DNA from: Rehmannia glutinosa
Lineage: Eukaryota; Streptophyta; Magnoliopsida; Lamiales; Orobanchaceae
DNA: 64,000 nt
Assembly (NCBI GenBank): GCA_016081115.2
Contig: CM071924.1
Coordinates: 91,030,616 to 91,094,615 of the forward strand
Direction of reading: 5' to 3'
Below are positions 47,995 through 60,487 of this stretch, piece by piece. Numbering within the stretch: the first letter of the stretch is position 1; the number at the start of each line of letters is the position of its first letter. Made by a program: the position numbers and the translations under genes. The notes beneath the pieces are model-generated. The model saw nothing but the letters and a program-made list of their open reading frames with translations, ran no database searches and had not been told where the DNA came from.

Positions 47995-49620
47995 GTCACT
48001 AGTTGTTTATCGGTTGAGATATACCCAGGATGATGTCCTTCTTTTCAACATGATCTCTTATGAAGTGATATCCGACATCAATATGTTTTGTTCTTGAATG
48101 CAACACAGGATTTTGAGTGATTGCAATTGCACTTGTGTTATCGCACATAATTGGAATTTCTTTTTCCTCAACTTCATAGTCTCTCATTCTTTGTCTCATC
48201 CATAGGACTTGGGCACAATTTTGCCGCAGCCTATGTATTCCGCCTCATTTGTAGAGGTGGCTATTGAGTTTTGCTTCTTGCTAAACCAGAAATTAGCCTT
48301 TGTTTCTAAAGCATTTGGCATGTGCCGAAGTGCTCTTCATGTCCACTCGCATCCAAGATAGTCGAGAATCTGAATAGCCGATTAGCTTGAATCCACCTTC
48401 CTTTGGATACCATAGGCCTACTTCGCTTCCTTTCAAGTATCTCAATATTCTCTTAGTTGTGTCATATGGCTCTCTTTCGGAGCAGATTGAAATCTTGCAC
48501 ATACACCTACAAAGACAAAGGTGATGTCCGCCCGCTAGTTTGTGAGATAGAGCAATGATCCAATAAGTGCTCTCACCTTGTTTGATCTACGAGGCTTGCC
48601 ATCCGCATCCATGTCCATTTTAAGCGATGTGTTCATTGGTATTTTTATAGAAGACTTCTCCTCCATACCAAACTTCTTCATTAAATCTCGGTGTATTTTG
48701 TTTGACTTATGAAGGTTCCATCCTTCATTTGTTTCACTTGGAGTCCAAGGAAGAATGTCGACTCTCCCATCATGCTCATTTCAAATTTACTTTGCATGAG
48801 GTTTGAGAATTTTTCACACAGACTCTTTGTTAGTGGATCCAAAAATGATGTCATCCACATATATTTGAACAAGCAAAGATACTCTTCTTGTCTTGAATTT
48901 CGAAAAGTGTTCTATCTACTTTTCCTTTTGTGAATCCATTTTCATCGGGGAATTGTGAGGGGTATCATACCATGCTGGGTGCCTGTTTCAATCCATACAA
49001 GGCTTTCTTGAGTTTGTATACCTTGTCTCCAAGAGTCTTCTGCTCAAATCATTTAGGAATGCACTTTTTACATCCATTTGATATACAATGAAATTCTTGT
49101 GAGCTGCATAGGCAAGAAACATCCTTATAGCTTCCAATCTTGCTACGAGGGCAAATGTTTCATCAAAATCTATCCCTTCTTCTTGGCAATATCCTTTGGC
49201 TACCAGTCTTGCTTTGTTTCTTACCACGTAACCTTCCTCGTTCATCTTATTTTCGAATACCCATTTGGTTCCAATAACATTTTGATGTATGGGTCTTTGC
49301 ACTAATTCCCATACCTTATTTCTCTCAAACCGATTGACTCTCTCTTCTTGCATAGCTTGAATCCAATGTGTGTCGCCCAATGCTTGTGACACATCTTTGG
49401 GCTCTATTTGCGAAATGAAGCATGTGAACATTGCTTCTTGTTGAGTTTCGGATCTTGTCTTGACACCTTCTTTTATATCTCCAATGACAAGTTCTCGTGG
49501 ATGGTCTCTCGGCCATCTTACGTCAAAGGTTGGAGTAAGTTAGCTGGATTGATCGACTTGTTTGTGTTGTTGTGGTCACTCTCTCTCGTGGTCACTTAGC
49601 GCAAATTTTCCACCGCTTTT
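47995..49620 (-). pseudogene. Copia B reverse transcriptase-RNase H
   Basis: The RT start at 48988-49431 has HWIQAMQEERVNRFERNKVW, GTKWVFENKMNEEG, KARLVAKGYCQEEGIDF and YQMDVKSAFLND. The second half (48681-48872) keeps MMGESTFFLGLQVKQMKDG, but the YVDD region is garbled near 48850-48880 (FKYMWMTSF-like). RNase H fragments are ILRYLKGSEVGLWYPK (48293-48502) and CDNTSAIAITQNPVLHSRTK (47999-48199). At least five frame breaks separate these blocks. Confidence 0.85.
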
Positions 49621-49639
49621 GAGATTCAGCAATCTCATC

Positions 49640-51030
49640 TTCTTCTTCAATTGATAATCCCGGCTTGACTTCAAAGGGACTCTTTCAGATGGTTGGATGA
49701 TTCAACTTATCGGTGACTCTTCAATGTCTTCTCCATTTACATTTGGCTCATCGAATACTACATGAATGGATTCCTCTCGTAACCATAGTTCTTTTGTTGA
49801 GTATCTGTAGGCTTTGCTTTCGGTGAGTATCCTAAGAAGATACCTCATCGCCTTTAGCATCAAAAGCCTTTAGGTTGTCTTTGCCATTGTTGTGGATGAA
49901 GCATTTACATCCAAATATTCAAATATGCAACACTTGGTTTTCTTCGATCCGGATCTCATAGGAGTCTTTGTCATTTTGTCTGTTTTATCATACATCCTGT
50001 TTTGGGTGTAGCAAGTGTGTTGATTGCTTGACCCAAAATCTTTTTGGTAACCCCGCTTGCCTAACATGGTCCTTCGCTTCTTTGAGGGTTCATTTCCTTC
50101 TTTTCGCAACTCCATTCTCTTTGTGGAGTCCTTGCGGTGAGTTCATGACCAATACCATTCTCAATACAAGATCGAGTTATTATTCCATTGACAAACTCGG
50201 TTCCTCTATCTCGATCTTATTTTGATAATGGTTTGACTCTTCTCATTTTGAATCCTCTTCATCATTTGTGGTAGTTTTTGTAGAGTTTCTTTCTTCTTGC
50301 ACATGAATATTGTCCATGTATATCTTGAGTAGTCATCTACTACCACCAAGGTGTATTTCTTTCCACTTATCTTTGGTTGGTTCCACCGGGCCAAATAGAT
50401 CCATATGAAGCAGTATGCAATATTCTTGTTGAGGATGGGCATGTCTTTTCTTTGAATGACGACTTGATTTGTTTTCCTTCCGACATGCATCACATATACT
50501 CTCTTTCTTGTATCCGAGTCCGGAAGTCCTTCTACAAGATGACTTCTTGCCACTTGTTAATTGTTTTGAAATTCGGGTGACTCACTTTTTGTGCCACAAC
50601 CAACTTGATTCATTTGTGCTCTTTGCTAGTAGACAGTCTTTGGGTGTTGCGGTTGACCAATCCACTACATACATATTCTTTTGTCTACATCCTTGCAAAG
50701 ACAACTTCATTTGATTCAATATCCTTGATTTGGCATATACCCATGTTGAATCCAACATTGTAGCCCTTGTCACGAGCCGATCGATACTCGATAAGTTGAA
50801 GTTGAGTCCTTCCACATATGCAACATCCGTGATTTCTAATCCATTCCTCTTGATGGATCCAATGCCTCTTATTTCACCAGGAGCTTCATTTCCTCCAAAT
50901 ATGACTTTTGCTCCTTTGACTTCCTTGAATTTTGACAGATTTCTCTTATTTTCTGTCATATGTCCGGAATGACCACTATCCATGTACCAGGTTCCTTGGC
51001 ACTTTGTTCCTTGAACCCGCAATCAAGGAA
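49640..51030 (-). pseudogene. Copia B protease and integrase
   Basis: The protease (50582-51022) has WYMDSGHSGHMTENKRNLS and the glycine-rich flap IRGIGSIKRNG, followed by VAYVEGLNFNLSSI. The GAG-pre-integrase end reads ESSWLWHKK. Integrase (50206-50553) keeps GKKYTLVVVDDYSRYTW and part of the zinc site (VMHVGRK). The catalytic D-E end and C-terminal region (49640-50200) are present only as frame-shifted scraps such as VLHIRMYDKT-like sequence. Not functional. Confidence 0.75.
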
Positions 51031-51549
51031 ATTAAGTTTTAGGTACCCATACTTGTATGCGGGTCCTGAGGGGTTAGAATTGTAAGATGATCCAACCAAC
51101 CTATAGCCAAATGATTTGACTCTAAGGGGTTGCCATCTATCGGTGCCATAATCATAATTAATCCTGGCAAATTGCTTGGGGATTCTAGGTTCATACAAAT
51201 TGTCTCTTTTGTGTAGTATGCCTGCATATGTGTTTTAGCAATTGCCTTCCTTGGGTAATTGTGGTGTTTTTGAGTGTAGTGCCCAGGTGCATATGTGTCT
51301 TTGATGAAAGCTCTTATGCTTTTGGAATGGCCTTTGCCGAGTTCTGGCCTTTGCCATTTGGGCTTATATTCCATAAGTCTATCTTTGATAGTTCACATTA
51401 TTCCAATCACTTGGCTTGGATATTTTCTACCATTCCCATCATATGTATTTCTTTTATGGATTTTAAGGGTTTTTGGTAGCTCTGTTTCTTCTTTCTGAGT
51501 ATTTTTGCGTTTGGAGTTTCTTTGAGGACTCACTGAATCTCTTCTCATT

Positions 51550-53440
51550 TCTTTCAAAGACACTCAACTCGGTCGTTTTCCTTTTCCTTTGTAACCAAGG
51601 CCAGTTTGCTTAGTGTTGTGCTTTGGAGTGAAAGTGTGTGCAACATTTAGAGTTTTGAATTTTTCAGACTCTTCATGACTTGAAGATCCTTTTTCCAAAA
51701 TTACTCTTGAGGTTTGACATGGCACAAAGGAATTAAATCCTAAGCCTGTCTTGTCTCCACATTCTCTTTGACTCATAATAAGATCATCCAATGATTTAGA
51801 TGCCTTAGTGAATGAGGCAATAACATTCTTGAGGTCATTCTCTCTCTTTTCTATAGCAAAGCAATTTCTCGCTACTAATTTAGCATTTTCGGCCTTTAAA
51901 CTTTCATTTTCAATGACTATTTGACTTAGAGTACTCGGCTCCTTAGTCACTTTGAGTTTCGACTTTTGAGTAGGTTGTTTTCCTCATTCAACAAAGTGTG
52001 TGTGAGGATTTAATATGTTCAAAATCTTTCATCATTTTGCCTAATGAATCATAAAGATCAGTGGGTGATGAAGTGTGTGTGTCACGATCACTATCACTAG
52101 TGTCCGAGTTTGTTGAGTTAGATTGTACCTCATCTTCTTGATCAGGTTGATCTTGTTCTTTGGCCATCAAGCGATCGGGCTTCTTCTTCAGAGTCACTTG
52201 AATAGTCGGCTTCACTTGCTCTCAATCATTGTCTCTCTTGACTTGCTTTGTCTCGGTAGATCTCTGCGACCATCATTGCCTTTTTTTTTCTTGACTTCTT
52301 TCTCTCAAGACCTTTCTTTCTTCTTCATCCCCGTCTTGTTGACCACAGGATATGAGCGATCAATGGCATAGTGACCTGGTTGTCTGAGTTCAACATAGAT
52401 ATTCACCTTTTGATCGACTCTTTCCATTCTTGAGTTGTCGCCCTTTGATACTCAACTTTTTGATGATCTGTTCTCTTGGTTGGCTGTCTTCCTTGATTTG
52501 GAGGGAGCGAGTGTCTTCTCGGAAGATTCACCCTTTCCTCTCTTGTAGTTCTTGTTAAAGAACTTGTTAAATCTTTTAACCATCGGGCTATTTCTTCCGG
52601 GTCAATTACTTCTTTGACCTCGGCTCTCTTCCCATCTTTGACAATTAGAGCGAGTTGTTTTGGGTATAGTTTGTCTCTTCCGGTCTTTTCTTCTCACTCA
52701 AACTCGTAGGCTTTGAGGTCCGAGAATAACTCATGGTTGGATGTCTTTGATAGGTCCATGGAATGTCTCGTGCCATGACCTTCATTTCCCATTCAATTTG
52801 GAAGACTTTTTAGGATTTTCATACACATTTTCTTCTCGTGTATATTCCTTTCCAAGTGCGAACATGACTCATTTGTGATTTCGTGAACCGAGCGTCTAGT
52901 TGATCCAGGTTCTCTCCCGAGATCATTTTGAAATTCTCAAACTTCAGACGACCACTTGATAATTTGTTTTCTTTGATTTGTTCGAGCCTTCACAAATCAA
53001 TGTCAACTTGTCCCATTTCTTAGCCGTTTTGCATGATTTGACTTTATTGAACATGGCTTTGTCAAGGTTTTGTAGAGGATGTCCTTGGCTACATTGTCCA
53101 GGTTGTATCTTTTTGTCATCATTTGTCCACTCGAGTTCTTGGTTTTTCAACCATGACCGGTCCGGGAGCAAGATCTTCTTCTCCTTCACCGCAACTCTTC
53201 GAAATGCTGTTTGTGTTCACCTTTAATATTTGCAGAGGCCCATCTTCTATTACTATCCACATCTCATCATGTAATGCCGATAGATGAGCTTCCGCATACG
53301 AATTTTCCAATCATCAAATTCTTCGATAGTGAACATAGGGATGCGTGTCAAATTTGCTTCCATGATAATGACTTTTGATAAGAAGAGTTTTGAAGGTTTG
53401 AGTACTAAAGCGAGACTTTGAAAAGTTTGGAGATCTAGTT
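51550..53440 (-). pseudogene. Copia B gag
   Basis: Starts near 53362 (MEANLTRIPMFTIEEFDDWK, RMRKLIYRH). The UBN2-type region includes AMFNKVKSCKTAKKWDKLTL (52944-53189), then broken parts. Knuckle remnants read RQPGHYAIDRS near 52350-52380. A coiled-coil tail (51564-51950) holds VIENESLKAENAKLVARNC and ends in GYKGKGKRPS. The order matches Sirevirus-type gags with long C-terminal coiled coils. Numerous small indels break it. Confidence 0.8.
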
Positions 53441-53475
53441 CAAGAACAAGATGCGGAGGGTTCAATGAACCAACC

Positions 53476-53487
53476 GCTCCGATACCA
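53476..53487 (-). promoter_or_regulatory. Copia B primer binding site
   Basis: TGGTATCGGAGC on the minus strand, two bases (AG) after the 5' LTR end. It differs by one base from the usual tRNA-Met complement TGGTATCAGAGC. Confidence 0.88.
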
Positions 53488-53489
53488 CT

Positions 53490-55019
53490 TGTAGGTCCCA
53501 GGGGTGTAAGTGTAAGGTTTAGAAGGGGGTTGAATAAACCTTACCAAATTTTCGATTTAGTCCTTTTAAATCTACAGAGTTAATTTCTACAGTTGTGTCC
53601 TTGATGGACAATCGAATTAGTCACTCAAGTAGAGTTAATCTCTCAACAGAACTCAAATTTGAGCTGTTGATGAAGTAACTCGATTGTTGGCTACGATTTA
53701 ACTTGTGGTTTTATTTTTAGCGGAAGACTTAACACCCTTAAGTTTGATTAAGCAAGATTTTAGAGCTTGATTTAGTACTTATAAATTATCAAATGGATAG
53801 CAAATTTATCACAGATATAAGCGATTAAAAGTGCGGGAATTTAAATCTTTGAAATGTAAATGACACAATGAAGTTTTATAGAGGTTCGAAGATGGGGTAA
53901 TTCTTCTACTCCTATCTTCTCCAACTCTGGAGGAATCCACTAGGTAATGATCGGTTTACAAAGTGGTACAGTCCAGATACAAGTCTTGATCACAACGGCC
54001 GACTTGATCCTTAGGGACTCGACCGGGAGACGCCTTGATCACTCGGCTTCTCGTGCGACTCGGCTTCTTCACAGGGCAAGCGCCTTGTTACTACTGACTC
54101 ACTTGCTCAAGCTCTTTGGATTTGATCACGAAACCCTCCAAAAGCTTAAGACTTGGTTCACCTTGAACCTTTCTACAATCCTTCCCGGAATGTAGACCCC
54201 TTGTTTTCAAAGGTTTCCTCTTCAATCGGTTTGAAGTTCTCTTTCCTTCACGGGTGAGTGTTGGATTGATGTACTTCGTAATGTAGGCTTGAGGATTGAG
54301 AGTATTTCAGTTTTTCTAATGTGCTTGTATATCTCACGTATGTGTCATCCATGCATCATTTTTCTCAAACAAATTCCTCGGCCTTTTATAGTGAACTTTC
54401 AAAAATTTGCCCGTTGAAGAGATAGGCTTATTTTTGAAAGTCACTTTGCGTCGTTGGCTTGCGTTCTTGGAATTGCCATTTCCTCGTATGAATTGTTCTT
54501 TCACCTTTTCGAGTTCGACACGGTTTGGTGTTTCCCATTGGTTCATTCCTTTTGCACGCTCGGGGTGAGCACTCGAGAAAGGTGGTATGGAGATATTACT
54601 TGTTTAAGTAAATCTCTTGATTTCGGCAACGGTTCTTTTACGATTATCTCGACTTGACCGCATTTCTTTGCTTTCCCAGGTGACTTAGAGTCACTTCCAA
54701 TCATTGGATGACTCTTACATCACTTCAACTTGAGACTTGGCTTTTCTTGAGTTGACTTGATCGATGCTCCACTGTTTGCATCTCACCGCTTCTTCAACAG
54801 AGTTCCGTCTACTCCTCTTTGCCATATTAATTTGTTTTTCACAGCGGGGTCTTCCTTTCATTCCTCGTTGTCTTCTTGCATGTTAGGGCGTGGTCGACTT
54901 AACTCGGCTTGGCCACTCTAATTGTTACAATACATTTTACAAAGAAGAATTGGGAGCCAACTTTCTATTCTAAGTTTTACATGGCATTCATCAAAATCTA
55001 AACAATAAAATTCCTAACA
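53490..55019 (-). mobile_element. Copia B 5' LTR
   Basis: 1530 bp with the same TG/CA ends as the 3' LTR. The 19853-21373 solo LTR belongs to the same family but is clearly more diverged in its middle. Confidence 0.9.
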
Positions 55020-55729
55020 ATTACAGATCCCCTAAAATATATTAGACTTCCGTTGCATTGCTGGCCTGGGTTGGGCTAGGTTCAGGGGCAGATCCAAGGG
55101 GGTCCTCCCCGGCCCCCGTGCACTCCAAAATTTCTTTGTCCCGCTTTTTCTATACAAAAAAATAAAAACAATTATATATTTTTTTAAGGAGAAAAAATAG
55201 TTGAGCTAGGGGGGAAAATGTTTTGGGCTAAGAGTAATCGAGCCGGTAGGTATGCCCCGACTAGATTCGCGAGTTGGATCGACCCATTAGCCTGGATCCG
55301 TCTAACCGTAGTACCATCTAATACGTCAAGCTCGAATGTGAGTTGCCCTTTTTAGCAGCATAAGTGTTTATCAATTTATGCAAGTAATTGGTGGCATGAA
55401 GCTGCCATGAAGGTGACAGTATGAATTTTGATTTTGTTGTTCTTTTATTTTGTTGAATAAAAATAATAATAATAATAAATTATTATTATTATTATTTATT
55501 TTACTTTATTTTTTCTGGTATTTTGTTAAATTTGATTTGGAAGGGAGAATATTTCTTATCTAGGCTACAAACAATAATAGGTGTGAATATACGTAAATGA
55601 GGACAGGATCGAGCTGATGTTTGACGAACATATAGATGAGAATGAGATGATTAAAGTAGGGAGATTTGAACAATGTGGATTGTGGGTTTGTTGTCAAAGA
55701 AGTTTCATTTGAATAATGGCTTCAATGTC
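55020..55729. other. Spacer between Copia B and Copia C
   Basis: Begins with a unit of the minisatellite seen at 40370-40674 (CCCCTAAAATATATTAG). A piece at 55081-55330 starting CAGGGGCAGATCCAAGG looks like one end of a hAT-type MITE, but no matching end was found. An AAT microsatellite-like palindrome lies at 55466-55500. No gene. Confidence 0.45.
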
Positions 55730-56010
55730 TGTTGACATTAGTTATTATTAGTTATTTCTTTCATTATTCTCTTAGGGACTTTTTGGTCATTTCTTATTGT
55801 GACAGCTCAACATTCAAGCTTTTTGTTCGTTTCTCCTTTTCACATTTTTGTGTGGATTTGGGGACCAGCCTTTAAATACCCGTATCTTGGATGCTTATTC
55901 TCTGTTTGAAATGAGAAAATGCTTACTCTACGAATGATGTTTTCTTCATTTATTTGCTACTTTAATAAAGTTTACATGGTATCCGAGCCTAGTTTTTTTC
56001 TCTGCTGGTT

Positions 56011-57060
56011 ATGGCGCCATCGCTGAATACGCGTAATACGCGTCTTTCTGCGTGGAATACTATCGCTGGCGATGATGAAACCAATGGAACAGGGGACAGA
56101 CGACAAAACTCGGTGGTTCAAGCGGGTTGCGCATCCGTTTCGTTGACTAATTCGGATCATCCTGGCTTGTCCTTGGTATCAAGCCCTCTTACAGGTAATA
56201 ATTATCTTACGTGGCGTCGTGCGATGCTCATAGCTTTAGGTGCTAAAACTAAATTGGGTTTCATTAATGGACAAATTGTTGCGCCGATAGTAATCCCCGA
56301 TTATGATAATTGGAAGAAAGTGGATTATATGGTAACCGAGTTGGATTTTGAACTCTCTTGGGAAGGATATAGTAGATGCATTTATTTATGTTGATTACGC
56401 TTATGAGCTTTGGAATGATTTGGGTGAGTGATTCGGTGAATCGAATGGACCATTATTGTATCGATTCAAAAGGAAATTTCGAATTTAACTCGGGGTAATT
56501 CAAGTGTTCTTTGTTTACTTCACTAAACTTAAAAAATTGTGGGATGAATATTCTAGTCTTGTGAGTTGGCCTACTTGTACTTGTGGTACTTGTTAAACAA
56601 ATAATGGAGATGGAGTCTCATTCTAAACTTATCAAATTTCTCATGGGCTTAAATGATGCATTTGATGGGGCTAGAAGCCGATTTTATTGATGGAGCCACT
56701 ACCGGTTTGAACAAAGCATATTCTATGCTTGTTAAAATTGAAAGACAAAGGAGTGCCACTTGTGCATTTTCGAACTCGTTGAAAATTCAAAGCATTATTG
56801 AGCAAGACTACCGGTCATGAGAAGCCATACATACCTCGCAATAATGTTGGGAATCCTGGAGGAGGATGGGGAGGCGGAGGATCTATGAGAAAAACTAAGG
56901 AAGAAAAGGGCAAAATTACTTTGTGAGCATTGTGGAGTTAATGGCCATGAGGTCGGTGAATGTTTTAAACTACATGGCTACCCGGATTGGTTTAAGCGAT
57001 TGAAGGAGCGAGAGAAGATTGGGTCTCAAGCTTTGTTGCCAACCTAGCCGAGATCGATCA
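56011..57060 (+). pseudogene. Copia C gag
   Basis: ATG 56011 begins MAPSLNTRNTRLS. The region up to 56394 holds the retro-copia gag signature LTGNNYLTWRRAMLIALGAK and KLGFINGQI. Frame breaks follow near 56330-56400 and again at 56560-56820. A zinc knuckle, CEHCGVNGHEVGEC, with FKLHGYPDW after it, lies at about 56922-56990. No continuous protein. Confidence 0.85.
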
Positions 57061-57094
57061 CAAGAATACCACCAAAGCTATTATCAAAATTCGA

Positions 57095-58430
57095 GTGACA
57101 AAGGATCGAATCGGGAGGGATTTCTACTTTGATTCAGCAAAAGAAATAGCCAAGTATATCGTGTCAATGAAGTCAGTGGTAATATTGGTAATCTTGAATA
57201 TGGACATACTTATGCTCACTTTGCGAGAAATGCAGGTACTTTTACTTCGGATGACACACACTTTGCACTTACGACACGAAAATTTAGATAAAGGTTCTTG
57301 GATATTAGATACAAAGTCTTTAGTAGGCATATGTGCACTAACCCTTCCTTCATGGTGATCTTAACCCGTGAACACTCACATCTTTGTTCATCACCGATGG
57401 TTCCACAAAAATTGTCACCCATTTCGGGAAAGTTCACTTAATCGATTCCCTCATTCTCACAGATGTTTTACTAGTTCTAGCTTCAAATACAATTTGCTGT
57501 CCATTTCTTATTTAATTCGTAAATGTAATTTGAAGTGTATTTTTATCCCTCTCATTGTCTTATTCAGGACTCGAGGTGATGGTACAATTCTTTGTTGGAA
57601 GAAGGCGGTTGGGAAGTCGTACATTCTTGCCACTCAATCCAGTCTCCAGCCAACTTCCTGTCCATCTCTTACTTCTTTTACTACTGATAGTTTTCTTGAT
57701 ATGTGGCATAAACGCTTAGGGCATGCTTCCTTTTCTTTGTTGGAGCATTTGCCCTTTTTGAAACCTCTTTGTAATACTGGTGCAAAAACTGCTATACAAC
57801 AATGTGCTGTTTGCCACATGGCAAAGCAACATAGACTACCTTTTCCTACTAGTGCTTCTCATGCTGTTAACTTGTTTGATCTCGTGCATATTGATATTTG
57901 GGGACCCTATAGTTCTTCTTGTGTTACAAATACACCTTACATGCTTACCATTGTTGATGATTGTAGTAGGGGAGTGTGGCTATACCTCATGCATCATAAA
58001 AGCCAAGTCCCTAAACTTCTTGAAAATTTCATTTTAATGGTTAAGAACCAATTTAATACTAATGTAAAAGGCTTTAGAAGTGACAATGGGGCAGAATTCA
58101 TTAGCCACTCTTGCCAAGATCTTTTTCATTCCCATGGGATTCTTCATCAAAAAAGTTGTGTTTTTACTCCTCAACAAAATGGGATTGTTGAAAGAAAGCA
58201 TAGACATTTGCTTGACATTGGTAGAGCACTCATGTTTCAGTCTAAACTTCCTTCTAAATTATGGCCTTTTTCCTTTTGACGGCTATATCATTAATCGCCC
58301 GCCTACCTCCAGTTTAAACATGAAATCTCCCTATGAAGTTCTTTACTCTCACACACCTAATTACTCTCTTCTCAAGCCTTTTGATGCCTTGTGTACTCAG
58401 CTAATACCCACCTCACAAAGATAAATTCGC
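57095..58430 (+). pseudogene. Copia C protease and integrase
   Basis: The protease site appears as SWILDTKS at about 57290-57315, where DTGA or DSGA is expected, so the active site is altered. A frame change follows near 57360-57560. Integrase (57368-58279) is the best kept part: zinc site HKRLGHAS...CAVCHMAKQH, catalytic HIDIWGP, SDNGAEF and PQQNGIVERKH, all three acidic residues present. A frameshift at about 58265 moves the C-terminal part (YIINRPPTSSLNMKSPYEVL) to another frame. Confidence 0.88.
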
Positions 58431-58771
58431 ACCAGGGATACAAATGCATTTTTTGGGTTATGTCCCCTGGGCAAAAGGGTTTTAAGTTGTACAATTTGGA
58501 CACCAAAGAGATCTTAGTGTCCGGGATGTGGATTTTCATGAACACTCATTTCCTTTCCATAATCTTACCGCTATTTCCCCCTCACACCTCTACCACGGGT
58601 TCCCATTACTTCTCGATCTTCTTGATACACCTCTACATGTTACAACCCCCCGTCAGATCGTAAACCGAGTCCGTCGTCCCGCCACCTTCATCTTCCTCTC
58701 ATACTACTCCTATTCCTTCCACTAGAGCTAGTAGTAGGATCTCTAAACCTCCTGGTTGGCTTGCGGATTAT

Positions 58772-59878
58772 GTGACATATAATGCGGTTGCCCAATTTTC
58801 CTCCCCCGCAAAGATTAAACCCGACTCTCCTCGTCCAACTACAGGTACACCTCATCCCATTCATTCATTTCCTTACACTATTTCCCCTCTTTTTCACAGC
58901 ACCTATGTCTCTTTCTTAGCTAATGTATCCACTACCAAAGAGCCCCACTCTTATTTTCAAGCTTGTAAGGACCCTCTTTGGGTTGAAGCAATGCACAAGG
59001 AATTAGATGCTCTTGAACTCAATGAAACGTGGGATATGGTTGATTTACCCCCCGGAAAGGACCCCATTGGATGTAAGTGGGTGTTTAAGGTTAAAATGAA
59101 TCCCGATGGAAGTGTTGATAGGTACAAGGCTCGTTTAGTTGCCAAGGGTTACCACCAAGTTCATGGCGTTGATTATTGGGATTGTTTTTCCCCGGTAGCT
59201 AAGATGGTGACAGTGCGGCTGCTTGTTGCTATAGCAACTATTAAGAATTGGAGTTTACATCAATTGGATATTAACAATGCCTTCCTACACGGGCACTTGG
59301 ATGAGTCCATTTACATGCTCCCTCCTGATGGTTATACTAAAGGGAAACCAGGGCAAGTTTGTTTTTTAAAGAAAAGTCTTTATGGTTTAAAACAGGCCTC
59401 ACGGCAATGGAACACCGAATTGTGTGACAAACTCACTCGGTTTGGTTTAACTCAGTCTCCACATGACCCCTGCTTGTTTATTCGCCATGATGGCTCTCAT
59501 TTTTTGGCTTTGTTAATATATGTTGATGATGTCTTAGTTACAGGTTCCAATGATTCAGATATTCAGGCTTTAAAATCCTATATGGATACTCTTTTTACCA
59601 TAAAGGATTTGGGTTTTGCTCGGTATTTCTTGGGGATGGAAATAGCCCGTGGTTCCGCTGGCACTTTCTTGAATCAACGAAAATATATCCTTGACATTCT
59701 TAGTGATTTGGGAATGCTACAGTGCAAGCCTGTTGTCACTCCTTTGCCACAAGGCCTGAAACTTGCTGGGCAGTCGGGAAGGCCTTTAGATGAGCCTGAC
59801 AAATACCGGCGTTTAATTGACGACTTCTTTACCTTAATCTTACCCGCCGGATATTACCTACTATGTTCAAAGAACTAA
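58772..59878 (+). CDS. Copia C reverse transcriptase (open frame)
   Basis: A 368-residue open frame covering nearly the whole RT: ALELNETWDMVDLPPGK, GCKWVFKVKMNPDGS, KARLVAKGYHQVHGVDYW, LHQLDINNAFLHG, FLKKSLYGLKQASRQW and the catalytic IYVDDVLVTG (YVDD at 59519-59530), then LGFARYFLGMEIARG. Catalytic residues are intact. The ATG used is internal to the polyprotein; the real protein would start upstream. The frame is lost at about 59820, before RNase H. Confidence 0.88.
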   Translation: MTYNAVAQFSSPAKIKPDSPRPTTGTPHPIHSFPYTISPLFHSTYVSFLANVSTTKEPHSYFQACKDPLWVEAMHKELDALELNETWDMVDLPPGKDPIGCKWVFKVKMNPDGSVDRYKARLVAKGYHQVHGVDYWDCFSPVAKMVTVRLLVAIATIKNWSLHQLDINNAFLHGHLDESIYMLPPDGYTKGKPGQVCFLKKSLYGLKQASRQWNTELCDKLTRFGLTQSPHDPCLFIRHDGSHFLALLIYVDDVLVTGSNDSDIQALKSYMDTLFTIKDLGFARYFLGMEIARGSAGTFLNQRKYILDILSDLGMLQCKPVVTPLPQGLKLAGQSGRPLDEPDKYRRLIDDFFTLILPAGYYLLCSKN

Positions 59879-60487
59879 GCCAATTCATCAACAAAGTCCC
59901 TACACCGATCATTGGGATGCGGCTCTTCACCTTGTTCGATACCTTAAAGGTTGTCCTTCACTTGGGCTTTTTTATGCTTCTTCCACTCTTTGGATCTTCA
60001 AAGATATTGCGATGCCGATCGGGGTTCATGCCCCGATACACGTAAACCTATCACGGGATATTGTATTCAGCTGGGTGGTTGTCTCATTTCCTGGAAATGC
60101 AAAAAGCAGGACTACCGTTTCAAGTCCTCTCACGAGGCCGAATATAGGGCCCTTAGCACTTTGTGTGCGAATTGTCGCTGTGGTTATCATATCTGTTTCA
60201 TGACTTTTCATTACCTCTCCGACTTCCCGTTCCACTTTTTGTGATAACCAGCGGCGTTACATATTGTTGCAAACCCGGTGTTCCACGAACGCACCAAACA
60301 TCTCGACATTGACTGTCACATTGTGCGGAACAAGTACAAGGATGGCTTCATTCTACCAAAAAAGATTTCTTCTACCTTGCAGCTGGCTGATATTCTCACC
60401 AAGAACTTGGGCTCTTCCCAGCATTCCAGCATTTCGTCCAAGCTTGGCATGCTTGATCTACACAGCCTGCCTAGCTTGAGGGGGTGT
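59879..60487 (+). pseudogene. Copia C RNase H
   Basis: Continues RT after frame changes: CDADRGSCPDTRKPITGYCI, LGGCLISWKCKKQ and SSHEAEYRALS (59951-60244). After a break near 60190-60280 the end reads VFHERTKHLDIDCHIVRNK and LADILTKNLGSSQ, closing LRGC and a stop just before the 3' LTR. The Asp and Glu of the motif (CDAD, SSHEAEY) are present. Confidence 0.85.

Larger units (their letters stand above)
41051..55019 (-). mobile_element. Copia B, full-length Sirevirus-like retrotransposon
   Basis: A 13,969-bp element with two LTRs (41051-42591, 53490-55019), a primer site at the 5' LTR, a polypurine tract at the 3' LTR, and gag, protease, integrase, RT and RNase H in copia order on the minus strand. 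About 4.7 kb of coding-like sequence lies between RNase H and the 3' LTR, an arrangement known for Sireviruses with an env-like gene. The flanks TTCTT and ATTAC do not form a target duplication. All genes are broken by small indels. Confidence 0.88.

Noticed and set aside
41046..55024. Target site duplication for Copia B
   Set aside because: TTCTT and ATTAC do not match; the LTR ends themselves are clear, so the element is kept without it.
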